Counted from the first letter of the stretch, positions 44,546 to 55,894 are shown. The stretch: DNA of 64,000 nt from Dugong dugon (GCA_030035585.1 CM057482.1:57168828-57232827), one strand, 5' to 3'. Notes: generated from the sequence alone by a model not told the origin. Numbers and translations: made by a program.

Positions 44546-45404
44546 GTTATATGTCAGTGTCTCTTATACTGTGCCTAATATTAGACAACAAGAACATAAC
44601 ATTATCACTGATAATTTTAGTTAATTTTTTTATTGCTAACTTGTTGCAATTGTATTCCTAAATTTAAATCTAGCAGCTGCAAAGTCGAGGTGTTTCAACT
44701 GAGGGTTTACTCCACTTACCTCTCTAAGAGTTTTATCAATATTCAGATGTTTAGAAACTTGATAATCCTGGTATATTCTTGATATATCTTAACTATTTGC
44801 TTTATATTCTTATTTTGTTATGTCTCAGAATTATTATGTTACATCTAAAGTTTTTTCCCACTATGGATTATGGTCGTCCATTTTAAAAAATTAGGAAACA
44901 AGGTTAATCACTATGTTTAGAGATTTTGTCTAAAATTTCATTTTGGGTTGATTTTTATTTTGGTTTCCATTATCTTTTAACAAATTCTCATCAGGTCTTT
45001 CATTTGTCTGAATTATTATAAGTAATAAATTAACCATGGTTATTTTTAAGTCTTATCCTCTGCAAGTAGTCCTTACTTTGATGATGTCCTGAAGGTGTTT
45101 GCAATAAATTAAAGGCCAGAGTTTTTCTACCAAAGGGACCCATAAAAAGGACTAGGCCAGGTATTTGGACACAGACTTCTAAATGGCTCTACTTATCCAA
45201 TGGACTGAATCAAGACTTCCAGAATTCTTATGGAGAAATTGATAGGTTCACATCTGCTGATCCAATATACATGGAACAGAAATTACAGGATTGAGTGGAC
45301 TAAAAGATTATTATGGGTTCTATGTAAGGGAATATTTTGGTATTTTAATGTTCTGCTTTCCAGGTATAAGAAATCATTTTCTCTTTTCTCCTACACTATC
45401 TATT
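44546..45404. other. Retroviral interval, nothing recognisable
   Basis: AT-rich sequence between the end of L1-D and a SINE, inside the retroviral bounds. No frame or motif can be assigned to gag, pol or env. Confidence 0.45.
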
Positions 45405-45482
45405 AAAAAAAAAAAAAGACTACAAACTCATTGCCGTCCAGTCAATTCTGACTCACAGCAACCCTATAGGACAGAGTAGTAC
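45405..45482 (-). repeat. AfroSINE tail fragment, antisense
   Basis: An A run is followed by CATTGCCGTCCAGTCAATTC and GCAACCCTATAGGACAGAG; only the 3' third of the SINE is present. Confidence 0.85.
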
Positions 45483-46544
45483 AACTTATAATAATTTAAC
45501 AGACTATGTTTATGCAAACAAAGCTAGAACATTTATCATTTCTCTCTCCTTAATCCCTCCAGAACTGGAAAATTATCAATATTATTATTTTTTATGGTAA
45601 TACAGTTATTTGCATAAGTTCAATAAGAATCTGTCCCCCTTGTTTATAGGGGCATAATAGGAAATCTTGGTTATATAGCAAATGTTTGACTGGAAAGTCA
45701 TATTTGAGAATGATGCTCAGAGAATTAGGTATGACCCAAACTTCCATCAAGGCAATTTATATGATAAATTCCCTTCCCTGCTGCACCTGTGTAAATAATA
45801 ATGAAAAGCCATATTTTAGATCAAGAAAATCTTTGCTTTGAGAGTGTCTTTCCATTGAAAGGAGGGTGACTGTACAGAGAAATGTTATCTTTCAACAGGA
45901 AATTATGGCAAGCCCTGGTGAGCTATCGAATTCTTTTTTTTTTTTTTTTTTGTTCATTGTCTTTGAGAAACCACAAACAACTAATGAGTGTGTTCTCTAC
46001 TTGCAGATTAGAATTGTTACCTGGTTTATGTTCTCTACATAATCAAATTTGGAAATATTAGAGAGACTAAGGCTGAAAGCCATCGAATACTGAACAAACT
46101 GCTATCAAATCAGGGTCCATTGAGAAACAGAGTATTAATTTGCTGTTTTATAATGATTATAATATCCTTAGTTACTGAAATTGGTTTAAACAATGTAAAA
46201 AATACACATATTTAAGGTTACAAATGATATTAAACAAGGTGGCTCTGTTACTAATGTAGACCATGCTGTACACTCTCTCTCTCTGAAACAGTACATATAA
46301 AGATAATTACAGTATAAAATAGATTAGCTCTTGATTATTTACCCACTTCCCAAGGAGGAGTTTGTACTTTGGTAAACAGAAAATTGTTGTGCATATATAT
46401 TAGTGACACCTAAGTGAAAGTATATTAAGATACAGTTTTAACAGAAGATCATGTTATAGATAGGATCTATTTCATGGCTAGGAAATATGGGTTCATGGAC
46501 CACACAAGGATCATTGGCTTATTCATTCTCTTCATTTTGATCTT
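45483..46544. other. Retroviral interval, nothing recognisable
   Basis: AT-rich, with a T run at 45934-45951 and a short (CT)n at 46274-46284. No retroviral gene is identifiable. Confidence 0.45.
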
Positions 46545-46790
46545 TTATATTAAGTTACTAAGCTGCTTGGCATCTGGGGTCTTATAAGCTTCCAAGTGGT
46601 GAGCTAAGGTACAGCAATTGATCTCATTCCCACAAGAGAAACAACAAAGAGAAGAAGCTAAGGAACCAACAAATATAGCATGTTTCATGAAAAGGTACCA
46701 CAATAAAGCAGCACCTGTGAGACCTGAAGAAACCTAGATTGGTGCCTGACCAACACTGAGTGATCAAAGAGTCTAATCACATCACGATCA
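46545..46790 (+). mobile_element. L1 3'UTR fragment next to the 3' LTR
   Basis: TCTGGGGTCTTATAAGCTTCCAAGTGG and ACCTGAAGAAACCTAGATTGG correspond to the L1-C/L1-D-type 3'UTR. Both ends are truncated; no A tail is seen. Confidence 0.65.
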
Positions 46791-46805
46791 GAAGGGGGTA
46801 AATGT

Positions 46806-47483
46806 TGAATAGGAAAATTAATAACAGACACCTTACTTTGATTTTAAGGTTTTTCTTATCCACAAAACCAAATATTAACCATAAAAAGCCGGACCCAAAG
46901 TGCAAAAGCCTGCCAGAAACTGCTCTATAGCAACGTAAAATTGTCTTATCCGGCTAGAAAAGGATAGTCATCAAACCATTACCTCCTAATTTAAATCTCA
47001 AAAAGTCCTATGACTGCAGGTGGGTGGAGCACCAAATTATTAGCAGCCTGGTCAGAAGTAACCAGATACCATTTGATCTCAGTAAAGGGGGAAGGCAGAG
47101 TTCAATCACGTTAAGATTAGTCAATGGCTGATCTTCTATTCTTCTCCTCCCTCTTCTGTTTATAAGCCTCACTGTACCTACATTCTTCGAGTCATTTGCT
47201 TTTTCTGAAATCAAAATGGTCTCCCTATATGCATATGGGCCCCTGGTAGCAGTGGTTAAGAGCTCAGCTGCTAATCAAAAGGTCAGCAGTTCAAATCCAG
47301 CAGTTTGAATCCACAGTCGCTCCTTGGAAATTCTATAGGGCAGTTCTATTCTGTCCTATAGGGGTCACTATGAGTCAGAATTGACTGACAGCAACCAGTT
47401 TGGTTTGGTTTATAAGCATATAGAATAGCTGCTCAGAATAAACCTTATGTTCAAATTTCAGTGAGATCTGATTATTTTTAACA
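46806..47483 (+). mobile_element. 3' LTR of the endogenous retrovirus
   Basis: It starts TGAATAGGAAAATT and ends ATTTTTAACA, matching the 5' LTR at 19806-20293 by eye at roughly 85-90%, apart from an AfroSINE at 47237-47415. A purine-rich AGAAGGGGG lies just upstream at 46792-46799 and could be a polypurine tract, although L1 sequence abuts it. Confidence 0.75.
47237..47415 (+). repeat. AfroSINE, sense, inside the 3' LTR
   Basis: The head GGCCCCTGGTAGCAGTGG, a duplicated B-box region (CAGTTCAAATCC then CAGTTTGAATCC) and a tail ending GGTTTGGTTT are flanked by GCATAT on both sides. The 5' LTR lacks it, so it arrived after proviral integration. Confidence 0.9.
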
Positions 47484-47835
47484 GCTGTATTTTCATTTCA
47501 TTCGTTTTTGTGTATCTATTTAGATACTTCCTGTTTGACCCATGGATTATTTAGAAATGTGTTGTTGAATTTCCAAGTATTTGGAGATTTTCCTGTTGCC
47601 TTTCTGTCATAGATTTCTAGTTTGATTCCTTTATGGTCAGAAACTACACTATACTATTTCAATTCTCTTCAACTTGTTGAGGTTTGTTTTATGGCACCAC
47701 ATATGGTTAATCTTGAGAAATGTGCTACAGGCATTTGGAAAGAATGTGTATTCTGCTGTTGTTGGGTCAAGTGTTGTATAAATGTCCATCAGATCCTGTT
47801 GGTTGATGTGCTGTCCAGTTCTTCTATCTCTTGGT
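47484..47835 (-). mobile_element. Old L1 ORF2 fragment, antisense, right part
   Basis: It continues the L1 that breaks at 19805: GACCCATGGATTATTTAG, TTTCCAAGTATTTGGAG, CTAGTTTGATTCCTTTATGGTC and GAATGTGTATTCTGCTG are complements of the L1 endonuclease/linker region in the right order. Confidence 0.78.
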
Positions 47836-49030
47836 AGCAGCTCTGCCTGTTTTGCTGGGTGGTAGGCAGAAGATTAGCTCCCAGCGTGGCCCTGCTGAAA
47901 CCATACAAGGGGAATATAATTTTGTGTTGGTGTCTGACTGGAGTACAGTAGATATCAAAAACATGTTCTGTTCTGAAAGCCCACCTTTTTTCTTGTCTTT
48001 TGGCTCGGGGGGCAGGATTTGTTGTCTGTACTTGTTGGCAGTTCCAGGTTGCAGGCCTTCTCAGGACACACCATTGGACATGTGGGGGGCAAAGAGAAAA
48101 CCCAGAAACTCACCATCCCATTATTCCTCAAGTCCTGAGGTCCTTAGGCAGTGTGCTGCCTTCTCTCCATCTTTCAGAATCTTCCCATGTTTATTTACTG
48201 TGTTATGTCTAAGAATTTTTAGTGGTAAGAGGGAGGGCCTGAGAGAAGTGGGACTGGAATTAGAAATCTATTTAGAAGTTTTTTTAAAAAACAGTTTCTA
48301 TTAGTTCTTCCACTCTGTCTCCTATACACCTCAGTCTTCATGCCTCTTGATTGCATTTCTGTTTATTAGCACCTCAACCAGAAAGACAGCAGGGAAATGC
48401 AAGGAGATGGAATTCAAACCAGTCCATTTTGCTACTCATTAGCAACTCTGCAAGAGGTTCAGGGAGGGAAGAAGTTGAAGCTACTTACTAAAATGAGGTT
48501 TTCAATAATCTGTAGGTGTTAATTATCCCTTCAACCCAAGGCCTCAATTAGTACTAGTGGAATATTAAGGCTTAGAACTCATTCACTCCCTAGATACTGC
48601 CTTTCAAATGCTTTCTAGAAGGAACTGCTCAGAGAACAATAAAGTATTTCTATCCCAAATTGTGAAACTGCATAACAAGTTGAAATGTCAATTTTTTTGT
48701 AATAAAAATATAAATTATGCTTTTAAAAATCACCTCTTCACACCAGGCAAAGGAAGCAGCGGCATGTTACCTGTCTTTGAGGAAAGCCAATGACACGGAG
48801 GGAAGGGAATCAAGATGAACCAAAACATGCAACTTAAACTCTAGATTTAAGTAAGCTACAGTTGATTATGAAGAGAAAAGGTAACACTGGGGCTGCACTA
48901 TAGTTAAATGGCTCTATTACATTGAAGAACTGGAATTTCATGAAATGCTTAACTGATAAATGGCAGAAAACTTCCAGAGATAAGACCATCTATGAAAGCC
49001 TGTGATGAGCACTGAAGAAGTGAAGGGGTC
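47836..49030. other. No gene recognised
   Basis: 47836-48300 may be further old L1 or LTR sequence, and open frames there are short. 48300-49030 appears single-copy. No splice-site-flanked coding exon is apparent. Confidence 0.4.
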
Positions 49031-49047
49031 AAAAGTAATGCTGTTCA
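49031..49047. repeat. Target-site duplication, left, of the truncated L1
   Basis: AAAAGTAATGCTGTTCA recurs without change at 49680-49696. Confidence 0.92.
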
Positions 49048-49679
49048 CCATCTAAGATGCATCAACTGGGCCCAACCACCTGGAGTAAAAGGAGAATAAA
49101 GAACACCAAAGACACAAGGAAAATAGTAGCCCAAGAGACAGAAAGGGCCACATAAACCAGAGACTTCATCAGCCTGAGACCAGAAGAACTAGATGGTGCC
49201 CGGCTACCACCACTGATCGCCCTGACAGGGAATACAACAGAGAGTCTCTGATGGAGCAGGAGAAAGGTGGGGTGCAGAACTCAAATTCTAGTAAGAAGAC
49301 AAGACTTAACAGTCTGACTGAGACTGGAGGTACCCCAGAAAGCATGGCCCCTGGATTCTCTATCAGCCCAGAACTAAAACAATTTCCAAGGCCGACTCTT
49401 CAGACAGGGATGGGACTGGACTGTGGGACATAAAGTGATACTTGTGAGGAGTGTGCCTCTTAGCTCAAGTAGATACAAGAGACTAAATGGGCAGCTTCTG
49501 TCCGGAGGTGACATGGGAAGGCAGAAAGGGTCAGGAGCTGGTTGAATGGACATGGGGAATCAGGGGTGGAAAGGAGGAGTGTGCTGTCACAGTATGGGGA
49601 GAGCAATTAGGGTCACATTAACAGTGTATGTATATATTTTTGTACGGGAAAAAATAAAAAAAATCCAACTTATAAAAAA
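49048..49679 (+). mobile_element. 5'-truncated L1 insertion (L1-C lineage 3'UTR)
   Basis: 632 bases start at CCATCTAAGATGCATC and follow the L1-C 3'UTR to its end, then an A-rich tail. The 17-base duplication is perfect, pointing to a comparatively recent insertion. No coding sequence is carried. Confidence 0.93.
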
Positions 49680-49696
49680 AAAAGTAATGCTGTTCA

Positions 49697-51351
49697 GACT
49701 GAATGAATGAGAAAAGTACATCTTTTTGCTAATAACTTACTGGAACTCAGAAATACCATGAATTATAAAAGTTTTGCAACACTTATTTATTTTCAGATAT
49801 CATTATGATACAGTAAAATCTGCAAAAGCCTGAACCTGCATAAGGCAGAAACCTGTCAGAGAAGGAAAACTCAAATATTTTCCACTAAAATGAGTGAAAG
49901 AAAAGAGGTAAGACTGCACCCTGTCAAAGGTGGAAAACTTTAGAGACCCAGATAAACAAGACAGTCCCATTGAGTTCCAGCTCTCACAGGTTTCACTGTA
50001 TAAACAAATGTTTATTTTTAAGTAAGTTCTTCACATAATGCATTTGACCCTTTTACCACCCTAAAATTATTTATTATAAAATGCAATTAGCATCTAGAAA
50101 TAGTGAAATATCTATATTACAGAAGATTCACAAACTACTAGCATTGATCCTTATAAAATGCTTTTTTCAAGTTCTCCAATATCTGAGCTTTTTCATTTTA
50201 ATAAACTTAAAAAAATTTTTGATGATAAAGCTACCTAAAATTGAGTGAATTCCTTTCCTTCTTTAACAAAGCACATTTTATAATTTATGTTAATCAAATA
50301 TTTAGAATATAATAATGCCTTTTAAATATCAACTGGCAACAATTTCAATGTGGAAACTCAAACCAGAAATATATAGGAATGTGTCCAGAACAATTGCAGA
50401 TGGAAAGCTGCATTGTTCCAAAGTCTAGTTTCCAACTCCTGGAATGAGGCCCAACAGTAATAACAGAGAAGTGATCAGATTTTCCTCCAGTGAAAAAAGA
50501 GCTCTCTAGATGTTGAAGGTCATGAGATAAAGGATCTTAAACTAGCCTCCTCCTCCTCCTCCTCCTGATACAGAATTTGATGTTTAGCACCTAATTTTCA
50601 TCCTATCTCAGTATTCTCGAATCACCTCAGCAAACTCAATGTCAGAGCTTCCTCATTACCACTTTGCTTGGAGGGTTTGTGTTGCTGTTGATTGAGCATG
50701 CTTGTAAATGAATTCTGGTCAGAACACCCGTCTTTCCACCACTTCTCTAGGTTACATATTGTCAAGTTCGTGCCTTTCTAGCTAATTTCAGATTTTTATT
50801 TTTAGGTACAAAAACTATACTCTTGTAAGAAATTCAGTAGACTAGGACACCTTACATCCATTCCTAATTTTCAGATACTAATGGATGCTTGTCAAGGAGA
50901 AAGGGTACATATTAAATACAGCCATTTAGTTGAGACTTGCTCCTTCCAAGAAATAAATTTTTCTAAACAAGATGTCACAGTTCGAAATACCTTTTAAAAT
51001 CAGAAACTTGGTGTTATTCGTCTAGCCCACTAGGAACCTCTTACCTAATACTTACTCTCTCCTTCCACCTCTTCTTTCTTATTCTTTTTTTTTTAACCAT
51101 GTCATTACCCAGGGTAAGGTGATGGTTGGGGTAGAGAGCGACCAATGGCCATGCTTCCTGCTGACTCTCAGGACTTCACAATTACTTCCACACCATTCAT
51201 CACCGTACTCTCTCCAATGAGTGTTCTTAATGGGTCTATGTTTTCCCTGTTGCACTCTTCATCTGGATGACTGTTTATTAGAGAGGAGGTCTTTTCTTGC
51301 CTCTGGTCATCAATCAAAATATTATCACTGTCAATGAGCATTTTAAAGCAT
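49697..51351. other. No gene recognised
   Basis: AT-rich single-copy sequence with a (CCT)n run at 50545-50567. No repeat class or coding exon can be supported. Confidence 0.45.
50545..50567. repeat. (CCT)n microsatellite
   Basis: Seven consecutive CCT units. Confidence 0.88.
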
Positions 51352-51367
51352 CTATTTATGGCTAATA

Positions 51368-51572
51368 GGAGCCCTGGTGGGACAGTGGTTGAAGCGCTCT
51401 GCTTGTCTGCTAACCGAAAGGTGGGCAGTTCAAATCCACCAGCCATTTCATGGGAGAAAAGATTTGACCATCTGCTCCTGTAAAGATTACAGCCTAGGAA
51501 ACCCTATGGGGCAGTTCTACTCTGTCCTATAGGGTTGCTATGAGTCAGAATCAACTCAACAGCACACGATTT
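51368..51572 (+). repeat. AfroSINE, sense
   Basis: Head GGAGCCCTGGTGGGACAGTG, B box GCAGTTCAAATCCACC, body GATTACAGCCTAGGAAACC, tail GGGTTGCTATGAGTCAG. ATTTATGG flanks both sides as a short target duplication. Confidence 0.93.
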
Positions 51573-52415
51573 ATGGTTGGCAGTGTGGAATATAGAGAAG
51601 TAAAGGGACACCTAATCCGGTGATGGGGAAAAATCTACAAGTAACTTAAGATCAAAAGGAAAGTAACAAAAAATAACCCAGCTCTCAGGTTCTGCTAGAT
51701 CCTAGTATCTGAGTCCATTCTCTCTTCCCACTGTGAACACTTAGCACCCTCCTCCAGGGCCTTCACTTCTCTTGGTCTAGCACTCTCTCAGAAAGAAACC
51801 CAAATATTGCCGTTTGTACTAACAAAATGGTGAAAGTTCTGATAGCTACCGACAGCCTCAAAATCTGCTGCTCCAGGATTCCACTCCCCTCTGCATTGCT
51901 AACTTCTGAGTTGCTCCCAGGCATCTGGGACTGACTGGACCAAAACGTGAGGCCCATTGCCAAAACCTACGGGCACGTTTACCCAGATCCTGGAGTTGGT
52001 TCTGAATCCTAGCGCCCTGTCACCGTGGGCACTAACTCTGGTCACCCCATGTTGCTACACATCAGGTAAGCATACTGGAGCCATCAGGGGTCCCTAACCT
52101 GGAAATGGCAGGAAGAAGAGAGAAACAATTGTTGTGCAGGTGGAATGAGGACACAGGAGAATCCAAGATTAATGACAGATAAACTGCATCACTGCATCAC
52201 TGCATCTGGGAACTCCAAACTAGGTCAATTGGAAAAAGGCAGTGCATCATCAAAATATTTCCAAAAATACTAGGCAGGACTTGGTGAATAATTAGGTTTT
52301 GGAACAGGAGGGAAAAAGTGAAAGTTATCTATAGGACTGAATGACAAAGCGGAGAAGCACACTTGGGCAGTCTGGCCAACAATGAGAAGCAGGATAGTGA
52401 TAACTGATGTACCAT
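51573..52415. other. No gene recognised
   Basis: Mixed-composition sequence. A GCATCACT unit repeats three times at about 52186-52206. No coding or repeat assignment. Confidence 0.45.
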
Positions 52416-52530
52416 CAAGCACACATGCACATATACACTGACACACACATACACGTTCACACACCACACACTCCCATACTCATGTACACATAAATTCCCC
52501 ACAAACACATATACACACACACTCCCCAAT
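52416..52530. repeat. CA-rich simple repeat, interrupted
   Basis: An irregular run of ACACAC units mixed with CATACAC and CCCATAC spacers over about 115 bases. Confidence 0.8.
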
Positions 52531-52537
52531 ACTCTTC

Positions 52538-52583
52538 CTTGAGGGAGATATTAATATTCCCTGAGGGAGATATTAATATTGGT
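52538..52583. repeat. Short tandem duplication, about 22 bases
   Basis: TGAGGGAGATATTAATATT occurs twice in direct succession with a CCC spacer. Confidence 0.85.
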
Positions 52584-52710
52584 TGATATTGGTCCCTAAA
52601 ACAGAGCTAATGACCACAACCCTCTTTGTTCCAGGAATGTGACTGTCCAAGAGAACTCAACAGAGAAAGTGTGGAGAAGGAAAGGGCTTGGTATGTCTGT
52701 TCTGAAATTT

Positions 52711-52840
52711 AAAAAAAAAAAAAAAATTGCTATCGAGTAGAACTGCCCCATAGTGTTTCCAAGGAGCAGCTTGTGGATTCAACCTGTCAGACTTCTGGTC
52801 AGCAGCTGTAGCTCTTAACCACTGCGCCGCCAGGGCTCAG
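52711..52840 (-). repeat. AfroSINE, antisense, internally deleted
   Basis: An A run, then TTGCTATCGAGTAGAACTGCCCC (tail joined to body with a gap), and the head complement CTTAACCACTGCGCCGCCAGGG. Confidence 0.9.
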
Positions 52841-53339
52841 TGATACTTTATTTTTCCCATGTGAAGACTAAAAGAAAGCACCTAAAGGAGAAATATTCTG
52901 TTTAAAAGGAGACCTTGAATGTGGGGCCAGAAGACACTTAAACATAGAGCTCAGAGAGTGAGACAAATGTCAGACAGCAGGAGAAATCCCCTTCTCTGAG
53001 AAATACAATGGGGCAGGGGCAGGGCAGAAGGGACTCCATGCTCCCCATCTTCTGGGGCAAACAAATTTGGGTTCAACACTCACCAGGAAAGATGGAAAAT
53101 TGGAACGGAGACTTAAGGAGAGTAAATGCTCTGGACGGTGAAGGCAATGAAAATGCAACAGCAGTGGGAGGCTTCCTGTAGCCAGAAAGCATTTCCTCCT
53201 AGTAGTAGGCTTGCTTATGGCACATTTACCCATGTCTTTTTGAAATCTGGGTAAAAGCTGAGCATAATCATGATTTTAAGGGGCTAGAGAACCTTGAAGT
53301 GGATTTCTATGCTGTCTAGGACGGAGAAGAACTACGTGC
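52841..53339. other. No gene recognised
   Basis: Unassigned sequence between a SINE and the piggyBac-like element. Confidence 0.45.
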
Positions 53340-53891
53340 TTAACCCTTTCATGGACCAGGGGATATATATGCCAATGTCACATTTTCCACACCTGGAGAT
53401 TTATTGGCAGGCATTTGAGCCATTTTAGTATGTTCTGGCATCATGGCAGATATTGGTGCAACTGCCTAAAAAAACAAGGAAGTTGGTCGGCACCACATTT
53501 GAGTGTTGAGAGCCATTCGTATGAGGGGATGCTTTCAGGAGTGATTGTGTGAAACTTGTGTCTTTCGGCTTCTCAACAGCGAGATGAGCCTTGAAAGTAT
53601 GTTTACTATTTCCTTTGTGTTATTGGGAAGGTATGGTTACTGTCATTTGGAAATATTCAAGCAAATGAGTTATTTTTTGGGTAAAAACTGTTTGTGATGT
53701 ACTTTCTGGGCCATGGGACCAATATATCCTGTGTGTGGTGTGCTTCATGGACCATGGTACCAATATGGCACACTCCAAATCAAACGGATAACAATTAAGT
53801 GCAGCAAGTGCCATGTTCATTTAGTATTTTGTGTGTATTTTTGGAAAACTGATAAGATATTTTATGGCTCATGTGTAACCAGGAAGTGTGA

Positions 53892-54535
53892 TGTGCCATA
53901 GGACCAGCAGTGTAATGAATTACTTAATATGGCCTTTCTAGCCATGGTCTTGTAACTCCCACCCAAGTGATTGGATGGGACTGTGTGATAGGGTGATTGT
54001 GGTCCACCAAAGGGATTAATCAGTTTTGCCATCCCACTGGGTTTAAAATGAACCACCCCAGAGGTGGGAAAGAGAGGATCCCACCACCACCAAGGAAGGA
54101 GAGACTGGCAGGAGAGACCTGCAGGAGATGGCACAATGGGCTTCTCAACCCACAGAGCAAGAAAGTTGAGTGCCTTTGGGCAGAGACTGAGGGCCTGCGA
54201 GCACAGCTGGAAAGAGGCTGTCCTGATAGAAGAACTGTATCTTGAGTGTTCTAAGCCTGAACTGTCGCTCGTTACTTCCCTAATAAACCCCATAATCCTG
54301 AGTATGATCTGTGAGTTTTGTGTGTGGCCATTGCAATAAATTATCGAACCCAGCAGAGAAGTAGAGAGTGCTGTGGGAGGGACGGTTGGTGTCAGAAATG
54401 GTAAAGATGGCAGAGAAAGGAGGCTTGTCCTGCCTCTGCCTGATGGGAGTCAGCCTTGCACTGTTGATCTTGGTTCTCCTTCTCCCTTGTGGGGTTGGAG
54501 GTGGTCAGACACTGCTCCCACATTGTTTTTACAGA
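53892..54535 (+). mobile_element. ERVL-like LTR with primer binding site, copy 2
   Basis: Homologous to 1086-1925 but about 200 bases shorter in the middle of the LTR. The AATAAA signal is at about 54282, the primer site at 54387-54401 (TGGTGTCAGAAATGG), and then about 134 bases of leader with the small hydrophobic open frame (from ATG 54407). It is inserted in the piggyBac-like element, so it is younger than that element. Confidence 0.65.
54387..54401 (+). promoter_or_regulatory. Primer binding site, tRNA-Leu type, copy 2
   Basis: TGGTGTCAGAAATGG differs from the copy at 1776 by one base and from a tRNA-Leu(CAA) complement by one base. Confidence 0.6.
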
Positions 54536-54734
54536 CCTATATGTCCTTTGTGTGTGATGTGTTTCATGGAACATGGGACAGATGTGGCCCCCAGGCAACC
54601 AGATCCTATTTTTTCATATAACAAAAAACTACCAACAAACAATGATTCAGCATCCATTCCATTAGTGAAAAAACATGACATCCTCAAAAATTCCAAAAAA
54701 AAAAACATTCATCCATGAAAGGGTTGTGGGGGAG

Positions 54735-54945
54735 GGGAGGCAAGCAGTTGCCATAGAGTCAATATGAACTCCTGGCAACCTCATATGTGTCAGAATAGAA
54801 CTGTGACCCACGGGGTTTTCAATGGTTGATTTTTTGAAAGTAGACTGACAGGCCTTTCTTCTGAGGCACCTCTGGTGAATTTAAACCTCCAAACTTTTGG
54901 TTAGGAGCAGAGTGTGTTAACGTTTGTACCACCCAGGGTCCCCCA
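54735..54945 (-). repeat. AfroSINE-related SINE, second type, antisense
   Basis: GTTGCCATAGAGTCAATATG (tail complement), GTGTCAGAATAGAACTGTG, GGCCTTTCTTCTGAGGCACC and the head complement TTTGTACCACCCAGGG. This type differs from the main AfroSINE in the body. Confidence 0.85.
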
Positions 54946-55025
54946 AACCAGTTGTTGTCGAGTCAATGCCTACTCATGGCAAACCCATGTGTGTCAGAAT
55001 AGAACTGTGCTTCATGGGGTATGAA
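54946..55025 (-). repeat. SINE tail fragment, antisense
   Basis: GTTGTCGAGTCAATGCCTACTC and GTCAGAATAGAACTGTGC repeat the tail of the preceding SINE; the copy is truncated. Confidence 0.75.
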
Positions 55026-55894
55026 GAATATGGTAATCAACACAGAGCAGCTGAATTAAAATGTCCAGTAATGAAAGAGAATGAGGCAATTATTAAGTGA
55101 TATTATTTTGAGAATTAAAAAGGAAAAGTTCATGGTCTTGCCTCCTTCCTGTTAGTCCCAGCACTGACCTACAAAATGTAAGGTGCCTTGATAAGCCCTA
55201 TGCATACAGCCTATTTCTGACAAACTTGTTAGAATAAATCGGTTATAGCATTTTATTCCAAAGCATCAAAAATAGTCTTTTGCCATAAATATTCACAAAT
55301 CAGTCCCTTATACCTCTCTTGTCTGTCATCCCTACAGGTCTCACTGTCATTGTCATGGAATCCCATCAGCTTTTGTCTTGTCTTCCAGGGTTCCGTTGTG
55401 GTTGTTTCCAAAATTTTCACTGTGATGTAGTCACACAAACAGTCTCCGTGGAAGTGTGATGTACATACACTTATCTGATGATGGAAACAGAAAACAGTTC
55501 AGTAATATGTGAGACTGGTGTGATTTGTGAGTCTTCCCTCTGGTTATGGAACAGTTTCTATTAATATTGTTACATGAGAGGATTTCGATGTTTCTATTTG
55601 CACATTATTGCATAATCAAGCACAGTCTTGGGCAAAGGTTGCAATCAGGAAATTGGATGCCAATTAATAGATGCTTGCTTTCCTGTCAGTCTTCATTTGA
55701 ATTTCATTGTGTCCTCTAAAGGATGTTGGAGAAGAAAAGAGGATTTCCCTAATTATTTCTGAAACTAAGAAATATGATGAAACATGAAAAAATAATGAAC
55801 CAAATTAACTCCTAAGGTGTTCAAATTTTGAATTCAAAATCCCAGAAAAATAAATGGGGAGAGAAGCTGGCAGGTCAGACTGTCCTTGCATATC
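55026..55894. other. No gene recognised
   Basis: AT-rich unassigned sequence. Confidence 0.45.

Larger units (their letters stand above)
19806..47483 (+). mobile_element. Endogenous retrovirus remnant, two LTRs, filled with later insertions
   Basis: Two homologous LTRs in the same orientation bound the interval (19806-20293 and 46806-47483). The outer flanks are the two adjacent halves of one old L1: the left ends ...GATATGTTGTAC and the right starts GCTGTATTTTCATTTC, which joins as normal L1 sequence. A degenerate duplication (GTTGTAC/GCTGTAT) lies at the edges. A primer site follows the 5' LTR. The retroviral genes are not recognisable, and most of the interval is now nested L1 sequence. 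Class uncertain. Confidence 0.75.
53340..54727. mobile_element. piggyBac-like TTAA DNA transposon, non-autonomous, with LTR insertion
   Basis: The left end is TTAACCCTTTCATGGA (53340-53355). The right end, 54712-54727, reads TCCATGAAAGGGTTGT: 14 bases (AACCCTTTCATGGA) are a perfect inverted repeat, and the right TTAA has decayed to TTGT. TTAA targets and CCC-type termini are the hallmark of piggyBac elements. The interior shows no transposase frame. It holds the ERVL-like LTR at 53892-54535. A motif (CATGGACCATGGTACCAATATGG and kin) occurs on both sides of that insertion. Confidence 0.7.

Noticed and set aside
46792..46799. Polypurine tract of the endogenous retrovirus
   Set aside because: Purine-rich and in the right place, but recognisable L1 3'UTR sequence abuts it, so the original retroviral sequence there may be lost.
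47831..48304. 157-codon open frame as a host exon
   Set aside because: No homology recognised; it follows directly on an old L1 and may be further repeat sequence.
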